From Hanleya hanleyi (Eukaryota; Mollusca; Polyplacophora; Lepidopleurida; Hanleyidae), in NCBI GenBank assembly GCA_036873755.1, contig JAVTVY010018868.1, positions 1 to 64,000 on the forward strand: DNA of 64,000 nt, read 5' to 3'. Shown here piece after piece: positions 18,368-25,179 of this stretch. The translations under genes and the position numbers were made by a program. Each line of letters begins with the position of its first letter. Position 1 is the stretch's first letter. Below the pieces are notes generated by a model. That model had not been told where the DNA came from. It ran no database searches and was given only the letters and a program-made list of their open reading frames with translations.

Positions 18368-19464
18368 GGGGTAGGAAGACGGTGATGAGGGGGCCCCGAA
18401 AGGGAAAAAAGGGATCGGCATCTACAGTGAACAAGGTGTTAACCGATTTGTATTACAACCCTACCAGTCCAGCCGCGTATAGCGCTGTGGGAGCGCTCGC
18501 TCGAGCTGCCCATTCCCAAGGCATCAGTCGAACTGAAGTTCGAGACTGGTTAAAAACCCAAGACACTTATAGTTTACATCGAGCAGCCCGACGACATTTT
18601 CGCCGTAACCGAGTCATCGTAGGAGGCATAGACGCACAATGGCAGGCTGATTTAGTGGATATGAGTCGATTTGCACCTCACAATGATGGACATCGGTACG
18701 TGTTGACCTGTATCGATATTTTATCCAAGTACGCATGGGTACTACCCATTCGCACCAAAACAGGAGAGAATCTAGTACGGGCGTTCCAGCAGATTTTCAA
18801 GACGGGGCGCAAACCCCTCTATTTGCAAACGGATGAAGGCACAGAATTTCTCAACCGACCCTTTCAAGCCTTTCTTAAGAAACAGAAGGTATTTTTCTTC
18901 CATACGTACAACGAGACCAAAGCCTCTGTGGTGGAACGATTCAATCGGACCTTCAAAGGACGAATGTACAAGTATTTTACCGCCCAAAACACCCGACGGT
19001 ACATCGATGTACTACCTCAACTGGTCCAAGGGTACAATCGAGCCTATCATCGCAGTATCCAGCGAGCTCCCCTCGATGTGACAGAACGCAATGAACATCA
19101 AGTGCGTGGTACGCTGTACTCACCCAGTCCACCACTCACGTCACCCCGTTACAAACGTGGAGATGTGGTACGGATCAGTAAAGTGAAAGGACAATTTGAG
19201 AAAAGTTACTTGCCCAACTGGAGTGACGAGCACTTTGTCATCGTTCACCATAAACGTCGACAGCCACACGTCTATCAACTGGAAGATCTACAAGGAGAAA
19301 CACTGCAAGGCACGTTTTACGAAACACCGAAAGACTACTACACGGTGGAAAAGATTTTGAAAACGGAACGTCGACGTGGCATCCCCTATCATTTCGTCAA
19401 ATGGCAAGGTTGGCCCCGTTCGTTTAATTCCTGGGTGTCAGGCCGTGACATGAAACGCCTATAA
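18364..19464 (+). CDS. INT: Retrovirus-like integrase with chromodomain
   Basis: 366 aa and intact. It has a basic N-terminus, then a helical region (RAAHSQGISRTEVRDWL), then the rve catalytic core with D96 (WQADLVDM), D157 (LQTDEGTEF) and E191 (ASVVERFNRTFK), the DDE triad that inserts the linear element and makes the 6-bp duplication. An SH3-like region follows (KRGDVVRISK, residues about 264-273). A C-terminal chromodomain (about 325-366: YTVEKILKTERRRGIPYHFVKWQGW) probably tethers the complex to methylated-histone chromatin. The ATG overlaps the preceding stop as ATGA, suggesting coupled translation or an alternative start. The gene is one of the best-preserved of the element. Confidence 0.95.
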   Translation: MRGRKTVMRGPRKGKKGSASTVNKVLTDLYYNPTSPAAYSAVGALARAAHSQGISRTEVRDWLKTQDTYSLHRAARRHFRRNRVIVGGIDAQWQADLVDMSRFAPHNDGHRYVLTCIDILSKYAWVLPIRTKTGENLVRAFQQIFKTGRKPLYLQTDEGTEFLNRPFQAFLKKQKVFFFHTYNETKASVVERFNRTFKGRMYKYFTAQNTRRYIDVLPQLVQGYNRAYHRSIQRAPLDVTERNEHQVRGTLYSPSPPLTSPRYKRGDVVRISKVKGQFEKSYLPNWSDEHFVIVHHKRRQPHVYQLEDLQGETLQGTFYETPKDYYTVEKILKTERRRGIPYHFVKWQGWPRSFNSWVSGRDMKRL

Positions 19465-19508
19465 ATTCTAACCCCTATCACCTCCATCCTTCAGTGTAGG
19501 GTTGTACC
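19460..19508 (+). promoter_or_regulatory. TATA/initiator promoter overlapping the integrase stop codon
   Basis: TATAAAT at 19460-19466 contains the integrase stop TAA (19462-19464). TTCAGTG (initiator, A at 19492) follows at 32 bases, and ATG is at 19509. Confidence 0.65.
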
Positions 19509-20099
19509 ATGGATAGTGCACATCTACCCTTACTGTTACGGACTCGAAAAGCACAAGTCGGTACTGTAGTGTGTCTAGTAGTGCTTCTGGGTACCTTATT
19601 TGGAGGCGTGTTCTACGATTTGGCGTATGTGATATCCTATTTCAACACCCTTCGTCCAACAATTCCACCTCAATCATCCACCACCACCACCACCACTACG
19701 ACGCTGCCTACGCCATCCAAGACGTCAAGGTACCGCCACGTATCAACCCAGACACCCACGCCTACCACGCGGTCTACTCCATCCATCACGTCACCTGACC
19801 GCCACATCCATCCACCCACGCCTACGACGTCCCGTACTACTACTACGACGCCCCGTACTACTACGACTCGACCTGATCACCAGCCTCCGTCTACCCTGAG
19901 AAGCGACGACCCTTCCACCCCATCACCACAACCTAGTACACCCACCACCACCACCACTACGACTCCTACGACGCTAAAACCATTTAGAGTGGACGAATCA
20001 CGTTTACCACGGCAACGGTACCCGGTCGACTACGATCCCCGGTGGGATCCACGACAACGGTGGTGGGCCTCTGAACGCGCAGCTCAAATCACCAAATAA
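19509..20099 (+). CDS. Single-pass membrane protein with Thr/Pro-rich mucin-like tail
   Basis: 196 aa. Residues about 18-45 form a strongly hydrophobic segment (VGTVVCLVVLLGTLFGGVFY), preceded by Arg/Lys, so a type II (N-in) anchor is likely. Residues about 50-160 are dominated by Thr, Ser and Pro, a typical O-glycosylation substrate, with a basic C-terminus. No homologous family is recognised. The position between integrase and ATPase and the composition suggest a virion or envelope-associated attachment protein, but this is inference. Its stop lies in an AAATAAAAAAAC stretch, so an AATAAA poly(A) signal overlaps the gene end. Confidence 0.65.
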   Translation: MDSAHLPLLLRTRKAQVGTVVCLVVLLGTLFGGVFYDLAYVISYFNTLRPTIPPQSSTTTTTTTTLPTPSKTSRYRHVSTQTPTPTTRSTPSITSPDRHIHPPTPTTSRTTTTTPRTTTTRPDHQPPSTLRSDDPSTPSPQPSTPTTTTTTTPTTLKPFRVDESRLPRQRYPVDYDPRWDPRQRWWASERAAQITK

Positions 20100-20116
20100 A
20101 AAAACAAAAAAAAACT

Positions 20117-20731
20117 ATGGATACTCGGTGGCAGCATCCTTTCACGTGTCTCATCGCTGGACCGACAGGGTCGGGAAAAACACACTTCGTTCAACGTCTC
20201 ATCCAACACGGGTCAGCCCTCATTTCACCCCCTCTAGCTCGTATCCTGTGGTGTTATGGAGCTTGGCAACCCGCGTACGAGGAACTGGCACGTGTCCCGG
20301 GACTCACCGTAATGGAAGGCTTACCCCCTGAGGATACACCAAAAGACACGTTGGTCGTGGTGGACGATCTCATGACGGAAACGGACAGTCGAATCACCCG
20401 TCTCTTTACCAAAGGAAGCCATCATCGTCGGTTGAGCATCATCTACATCGTGCAGAATCTCTTCAGTAAGAACAAAGAGCACAGGAACATTAGTTTGAAT
20501 GCTCAGTATGTGGTGTTATTCAAAAACCCCAGAGACGCTTCCCAAATTACGCACCTGGCCCAACAGATGTACCCTAAAAACACGGCCTTTGTACGAGAAG
20601 CCTTTGAAGATGCTACCCAACGAGCTCACGGGTATCTACTCATCGACTTGAAACAAGACACCCCCTCCACCCTTCGATTGCGTACCCACATTTTTCCCGG
20701 CGAGGTGCAGACGGTGTACACACCCAAATAA
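20117..20731 (+). CDS. ATP: FtsK/HerA-type (A32-like) DNA packaging ATPase
   Basis: 204 aa, intact. Walker A GPTGSGKT at residues 15-22 (Lys21), Walker B TLVVVDDLM with acidic pair Asp83-Asp84, and a sensor-like IIYIVQNLF strand with Gln/Asn. This matches the small packaging ATPases of Polintons, adenovirus IVa2-like and poxvirus A32 proteins, which drive DNA into capsids. It sits at the head of the structural block, 17 bases after the membrane protein gene. No TATA box is seen immediately upstream. Confidence 0.92.
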   Translation: MDTRWQHPFTCLIAGPTGSGKTHFVQRLIQHGSALISPPLARILWCYGAWQPAYEELARVPGLTVMEGLPPEDTPKDTLVVVDDLMTETDSRITRLFTKGSHHRRLSIIYIVQNLFSKNKEHRNISLNAQYVVLFKNPRDASQITHLAQQMYPKNTAFVREAFEDATQRAHGYLLIDLKQDTPSTLRLRTHIFPGEVQTVYTPK

Positions 20732-20766
20732 GAGAAGAAGACAACCCACTCTAGCCGTCACTAATC

Positions 20767-21105
20767 ATGTCTGCACGGATACGCAAGCACGCGCCGGCCC
20801 TGCGCGTATTACGCAGCGCGCCACCGGAGGTGGGCCGGGCCCTGGTGCGCGGGGCGGATCCCGACTTAGTACGGTGTTTGTGTGAAGTGGCGCATAATGT
20901 GTTAAAAGGCAATGTTCCGCTCAGTCCTCTGCAGAAAGGGAAATTGCAACGGCACAAGGCGGGTCTCCGAACGTTGGTGAAGAAGACGGGGAGTGTCAAG
21001 AAAAAGAAACAGGTGTTACAGCGAGGTGGATTTCTCGGCGCACTCCTGGCACCCTTAGCCGCTACTGTACTGGGTCCGTTACTAGGCTCCATCTTGGGAC
21101 GCTAA
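20767..21105 (+). CDS. Small basic protein with glycine-rich hydrophobic C-terminus
   Basis: 112 aa. The N-terminal two thirds are basic and helical (RKHAPALRVLR, CEVAHNVLKGNVPLSP, RHKAGLRTLVKKTGSVKKKK). The C-terminus, LQRGGFLGALLAPLAA and onward, is a glycine-rich amphipathic or membrane-active stretch. This combination is recurrent in Polinton/adintovirus genomes between ATPase and capsid genes. I recognise it as a family but not by an established function. It is probably a virion protein, possibly membrane-lytic like adenovirus pVI (inference). Base composition is GC-richer than the neighbours at its 5' end. Confidence 0.72.
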   Translation: MSARIRKHAPALRVLRSAPPEVGRALVRGADPDLVRCLCEVAHNVLKGNVPLSPLQKGKLQRHKAGLRTLVKKTGSVKKKKQVLQRGGFLGALLAPLAATVLGPLLGSILGR

Positions 21106-21109
21106 CGTC

Positions 21110-21792
21110 ATGGAACATACGAAAAAAATGATGCTGGTGGAACCTCGACTGTTACAGAGTTTGCAATCACCCTATCCCGTGCCTGCCACAGTGCAACAAC
21201 TCCAGTCTCTGGATGAAGAGATGAACGTCGACTACCCGATCACGAGAAAATTCAACTCTACCATCATACGCTGAACCGGTACCAGACGTTTATGGATCAA
21301 TATAGAGGGGGTGGTAGTAGTAGTACACTACAACTACCACCGCCACAACCCACACTGACACCCCCGCCACCCTCACCTGAGCTGGAAGAGGAAGTGTTGG
21401 CCAGTGTGCCTAAAGCCTTCAAGACCAAGGCGCGTTTATTGTTGGACCGGGTGAAACAGAATTCCGATATGGGTTGGAACGCTGAAGGAAAACTGACCAA
21501 TTTGATCAACGATATCGTACGTTCTCGCAAACACTCTAATCCACCGGGCTGGGAAGTCTTTGCTCAGGGATTAAAAGACACACACACCCCTCAAGAATTG
21601 GTAGGGAATCCTAACCGTTGGGCCTTTATGCAGCAATCGACCCGACACCAACCACCACCACCACCCTCCTCTTCTTGGGCCCCCATGTCACCGCCCAAAA
21701 CACCACAACGACGACGGAGACCTACCCGATCTAAGTCACCGCGACGATTACAACGCCGAGGTAAGGCGCCCAAGGCCTGGGAACCCTACTAA
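21110..21792 (+). pseudogene. Basic Pro-rich structural-type protein, one frameshift
   Basis: The first frame (ATG 21110, opening MEHTKKMMLVEPRLLQSLQ) closes at 21274. A second frame is open from within the overlap and runs through ATG 21292 to 21792 (166 aa). The second frame upstream of 21292 (HHTLNRYQTFMDQY) clearly continues the helical sequence, so one indel near 21225-21240 splits a single gene of about 225 codons. The C-terminus is Pro- and Arg-rich (QRRRRPTRSKSPRRLQRRG), consistent with DNA binding in the capsid. The ORF starts 5 bases after the preceding stop. The role as a core or scaffold protein is inferred from position and composition. Confidence 0.68.
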
Positions 21793-21803
21793 GGGGCAAC
21801 CCC

Positions 21804-21843
21804 TATAAAAACCCGATGCAGAAGGCAGAACAACTCAGTCGTC
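21804..21843 (+). promoter_or_regulatory. TATA box of the capsid gene unit
   Basis: TATAAAA at 21804-21810, ATG at 21844, with AACTCAGTCG (initiator-like) at 21831-21840. It is the only TATA box seen before the penton, pX-like, capsid and protease genes, which are tightly packed. Confidence 0.62.
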
Positions 21844-22626
21844 ATGTTTTACCTGACGTTGCCCAGTAATAGTTCACTCGATGTGTTTCCTGACAACACC
21901 TTGGCCAAGTATGTCACTCAATTACCACAACCGTTACATTTACCGGGTCGGTGGGAATGTGGACTGGTAGATATTCAGTACCCTTACTCGTGGTACAACG
22001 TACGAGACAAAGAAGCATAGTACGAAGTGGCGTACGAAGGCAAAGTAACCAACCTGACGCTCCCCGAAGGCCAATACGATACGCCCCAGAAGTTCATAGA
22101 GGGTCTGCTGTCCTTATTGAAGTCTCTACGGGAGGCCACGAATAGTTCAAAACCCCTGAAAGTCTACCCCTTCAAGAATCACGTGATCTTGGCTGTCAAC
22201 CCACACAACGACAAGGCCTGTATCCTGCTGAGCCCTAACGTGGCTGTGAAACTCAGTCATACACTACAGCAAATGTTAGGTCTGCCTTACAGCGTGTACC
22301 CGGGGCCCACCACCGACAACGGTGACGTTGTGATGGGTATGAAAGTAGGCATGTACGGACTCTACGTCTACTCGGACGCAGTGGACAGCCATATTGTGGG
22401 CGATGTGAACACACCTCTGTTACGGGTGGTCCCCATTAGCAAGTCGTATGGCGATCAAGTCAACCAGAGTTTCAACCATATACTCTACCTGCCCGTACGA
22501 CATACCGATATCAACACGATCATGGTGGGTATAAGAGATGACACGGGACACCCGGTCGCATTCGAACGAGGAAAAGTGGTGCTGACACTTCATTTTCGAC
22601 AAGCCCGTTCTCCTCACTTCGTATAA
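21844..22626 (+). pseudogene. Minor capsid (penton-like) protein with in-frame TAG
   Basis: The 260-codon frame from ATG 21844 to TAA 22624-22626 contains one TAG at 22018-22020 (codon 59). The part after it (22021-22626) is uninterrupted. The sequence has the features of the single-jelly-roll minor capsid of Polintons: an N-terminal FYLTLPSNSSLDVFPDN strand, a central VTLPEGQY-like segment (NLTLPEGQYDTPQKFIEGL) and a C-terminal NHILYLPV...VLTLHFRQ. It forms the fivefold vertices of the capsid. It shares a TATA box with the downstream capsid genes. The stop would abolish it unless read through; the context TAG-TAC-GAA is not a known strong readthrough signal. Its stop overlaps the next start as TAATG. 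Confidence 0.85.
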
Positions 22627-23051
22627 TGTACGTGCCTTACCAGTGCCATACGCCCAGCTATGCCGATTACTACAAGAAACAAACGGGAGGAGGCTTGCCC
22701 ATCTTTAGCGGTGCACGCATACAACGAGGTCACGGATTGGGAAACATACTGGGCAGCATTGTGAAAACGTTCTTACCCTTGGTGGCACGAGGTGTTAAAG
22801 CGGTGGGCAAACAAGCGGTACGCAGTGGATTGCGCGTGGCCGGTGATGTGATGGGAGGCACAGCACCCCGACAAGCCTTGAAACGACGGGCTAAAGAAGC
22901 CGGCAGCGTCTTGATCGCCAAAGCCCTTAAAAGACAACCACGGACACAGCGAAGAGTCATTCGACGTCCAACACACCGACGACGCACACCCCCGAGGAAT
23001 AAGACCCAGAAGAAGAAGAAGAGTAGTAGTAGGAGAGACATCTTCGCATAA
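22626..23051 (+). CDS. pX-like basic core protein
   Basis: 141 aa. The N-terminus has a YADYYKKQTGGGLPIFSG motif, then GHGLGN, a hydrophobic helix (ILGSIVKTFLPLVARGVKAVG), and a strongly basic tail (RRVIRRPTHRRRTPPRNKTQKKKK). This is the pattern of adenovirus pX/Mu and pVI-like core proteins, also found next to the major capsid gene in Polintons. Gly-Gly and GLG sites suggest cleavage by the adenain-like protease encoded downstream. Start and stop overlap neighbours as TAATG on both sides. Confidence 0.8.
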   Translation: MYVPYQCHTPSYADYYKKQTGGGLPIFSGARIQRGHGLGNILGSIVKTFLPLVARGVKAVGKQAVRSGLRVAGDVMGGTAPRQALKRRAKEAGSVLIAKALKRQPRTQRRVIRRPTHRRRTPPRNKTQKKKKSSSRRDIFA

Positions 23052-24358
23052 TGGCATTCATTCACTCCGAGTCGTGTCCGTCTACCAACAGTGAATTGGA
23101 TTTGTGGACTATCCCACCCACCCAAACCAGTGTAGCCGAAGGACGTTGGGTAGAACATCGACCCCTGGCTAGCCTGACGGGGACGGGACCTGTGGAATTT
23201 ACCATTGAAAACAAAGATACAGCCTACCTGGATTTAGCCCACACCTACTTGTACGTGAAAGCCAAAATAGTGGACGCAGCCGGGGCCGACCTAGGGGATG
23301 ATGCGGTAGTAGGCCCAGTGAATCTTTGGCTGCACTCCTTGTTCCAACAGGTGGATATGAGTCTGAGCGATAAACTCATCAGTACGTCGACCAATACGTA
23401 CCCGTACCGAGCCTACATGGAGACGCTGTTGTCGTACGGTTCAGATGCCAAAAAATCCCACTTGCAAGCTGCGCTGTACTACAAGGATACACCCGGCTCC
23501 ATAAATAGTACGCTGGCTGCCAATAATGGGTTGACCGCGCGCAAAAACTTGACAGCCGATAGCAAGTCCGTCGATATGATGGGACGACTGCACGCCGATC
23601 TGTTCCTGCAAGACCGCTACATGATGAACGGTGTATCCATCAAGATCAAGTTGATCCGTTCCACACCTGCGTTCGCCTTGATGGCCGGTGGAGCGGCTCC
23701 CAATTACAAGATCATCCTAGAAGATACAGCCCTGTTTGTGCGTACGGTGGATTTGCAACAGGGGGTGTTGGTGAGTCACATGGAAGCCTTATCGAAAAAA
23801 CCAGCCCTGTACCCATTCCGACGCGTACAGACCAAGGTGTTCTCTGTGCCAGCCGGTACGATGATGGCCAATCGTGAAAATTTATTTCTAGGGGATCTCC
23901 CTAAACGTGTTACCATAGCGTGTGTGACCAACACCGCTTTCAATGGAGCGTGGGATGAGAATCCGTTCGCCTTTCAACATTTCAACCTGAACTTTTTGGC
24001 ACTGCACGTGGCTGGCCATCAAATTCCAGGCCGGCCATTACAACCGAATTTTGGTAACCAAAACTATGTGCGCAGCTACCTGAACCTATTTACAGCCACA
24101 GGACAAAACAACCAGGACGAAGGAAATACCATCACTCGACGAGACTTTTACCGTGGGTACACGTTGTTCGCCTTCGACCTCACCCCCACCTTGGAACACG
24201 ATCATCAACTGGCCTTGCTGAAGAAAGGAAACCTACGGTTGGAACTGCGTTTCGCCACCGCTCTAGCCCAGACCATTAACGTGATTTGCTACGCCGAGTT
24301 TGATAACGTCATCAGCGTGGATCAGCAAAGAAACGTGCTGTGTGACTACGCCAACTAG
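23051..24358 (+). CDS. MCP: Double-jelly-roll major capsid protein (hexon-like)
   Basis: 435 aa, intact. The N-terminus has a SELDLWTIPPTQTSV segment, followed by GPVEFTIENKDTAYLDLAHTYLYVKAKI, VNLWLHSLFQQVDMSLSDKLIS, YPYRAYMETLLSYG, MMGRLHADLFLQDRYMMNGV and a terminal LRLELRFATAL. This arrangement is diagnostic of Polinton/adintovirus major capsid proteins, whose trimers form pseudo-hexameric capsomers. The length fits the family. The ATG overlaps the previous stop in TAATG. It is one of the best-preserved genes in the element, consistent with the element having been packaged into virions not long ago. Confidence 0.94.
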   Translation: MAFIHSESCPSTNSELDLWTIPPTQTSVAEGRWVEHRPLASLTGTGPVEFTIENKDTAYLDLAHTYLYVKAKIVDAAGADLGDDAVVGPVNLWLHSLFQQVDMSLSDKLISTSTNTYPYRAYMETLLSYGSDAKKSHLQAALYYKDTPGSINSTLAANNGLTARKNLTADSKSVDMMGRLHADLFLQDRYMMNGVSIKIKLIRSTPAFALMAGGAAPNYKIILEDTALFVRTVDLQQGVLVSHMEALSKKPALYPFRRVQTKVFSVPAGTMMANRENLFLGDLPKRVTIACVTNTAFNGAWDENPFAFQHFNLNFLALHVAGHQIPGRPLQPNFGNQNYVRSYLNLFTATGQNNQDEGNTITRRDFYRGYTLFAFDLTPTLEHDHQLALLKKGNLRLELRFATALAQTINVICYAEFDNVISVDQQRNVLCDYAN

Positions 24359-24362
24359 AGTC

Positions 24363-24839
24363 ATGGATACAGAACAGCTGATGGGCATACTCCAGCGAGA
24401 TCCTAAGATCCCCTTTCGAGGTGTGTTTCCACGCAATGTGTTTCCCACCCACTCCACCACCCCAGCAGCCTACATCCTGAATACAGACCCGGGGTCTCGA
24501 CCCGGTGAACATTGGGTAGCTGTGTACGTGGACACCCTAGGCCAAGGCGAATACTTTGATTCCTACGGACTTGCACCCCTACATCCCGATTTGGTGAAAT
24601 TCATGGACGTCTCTACTACAATGTGGCGTTGGAATACTCAAAGATTACAAGGACCCCTGAGTAGTGTGTGCGGACAGTACTGTGTGTTTTATCTCACTCG
24701 CCGGAGTAGAGGACATTCTATGCCAACCATCGTACACATGTTTGATGATTACTGTCAAGCCGAAGACCGTGATGTCCTCGTCTATGACTGGACGGCCTCT
24801 CGTTTTAATGTGCATGCTCCATTTCTCTCGTTAACTTAA
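24363..24839 (+). CDS. PRO: Adenain-like cysteine protease
   Basis: 158 aa. The start ATG is at 24363, four bases after the capsid stop (TAGAGTCATG); in-frame codons upstream lie inside the capsid gene. The catalytic set is visible: His50 (GEHWVAVYVD), Asp66 (EYFDSYG), Gln105 and Cys107 (VCGQYCVFYL). This C5/Ulp1-type fold processes capsid and core precursors during virion maturation in adenoviruses, and is universal in Polintons. The length is slightly shorter than adenain. It is intact. Confidence 0.93.
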   Translation: MDTEQLMGILQRDPKIPFRGVFPRNVFPTHSTTPAAYILNTDPGSRPGEHWVAVYVDTLGQGEYFDSYGLAPLHPDLVKFMDVSTTMWRWNTQRLQGPLSSVCGQYCVFYLTRRSRGHSMPTIVHMFDDYCQAEDRDVLVYDWTASRFNVHAPFLSLT

Positions 24840-25045
24840 ATGCACTGCGCGCAGGCCACTTGTTTTTTTTTGATCACGCTATTGTTATGACGTTGTTGTT
24901 CTGACGTTCATTGATGTTCAATAAAAATTGATGAAAAAACACAAAAATGAGGGGGTTTGACTTATTTTTTTATTTAAGTCAACAAGAATGTATAGAATAG
25001 GTACAAATAGAATAGTAGTGGTATGTATAAGGTGCAAAAAAGTTC
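24840..25045. terminator. Convergent poly(A) signals
   Basis: AATAAA at about 24919 on the + strand would end the capsid/protease mRNA. AATAAA on the - strand (TTTATT near 24971) is the first such signal after PolB. The - strand signal lies beyond the tRNA gene, so the PolB mRNA would carry the tRNA in its 3' UTR. Confidence 0.55.
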
Positions 25046-25131
25046 TGTCAGGAGTAGGATTCGAACCTACGTCCGGCATTTCGCCGACCAGCACTTAATA
25101 CCGGCGCCTTAAACCACTCGGCCATCCTGAC
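25046..25131 (-). tRNA. tRNA-Leu (anticodon UAA) inside the Polinton
   Basis: On the - strand: perfect 7-bp acceptor stem GTCAGGA/TCCTGAC, D arm GCC...GGC with the A-box GGCCGAGTGG, a 5-bp anticodon stem (CCGGT/GCTGG, two G-U pairs) with loop ATTAAGT (anticodon TAA), a long variable arm (CGGC-GAAAT-GCCG), T arm GTAGG-TTCGAAT-CCTAC and discriminator A. The B-box GGTTCGAATCC is perfect. An oligo-T run (25041-25036) is a good Pol III terminator. The long variable arm and TAA anticodon fit leucine. It is not a stop suppressor: TAA is the anticodon, reading UUA. It lies about 48 bases after the PolB stop, on the same strand. No CCA is encoded. Confidence 0.9.
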
Positions 25132-25179
25132 TTTTACAGTTTTTTAACTCGTGTATCAACAGTTATAGTTCGACATTGT

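Noticed and set aside
25046..25131. tRNA as a suppressor explaining the TAA and TAG stops in CARD-PC4 and penton
   Set aside because: The anticodon is TAA within loop ATTAAGT, which reads UUA leucine codons, not UAA or UAG stops.
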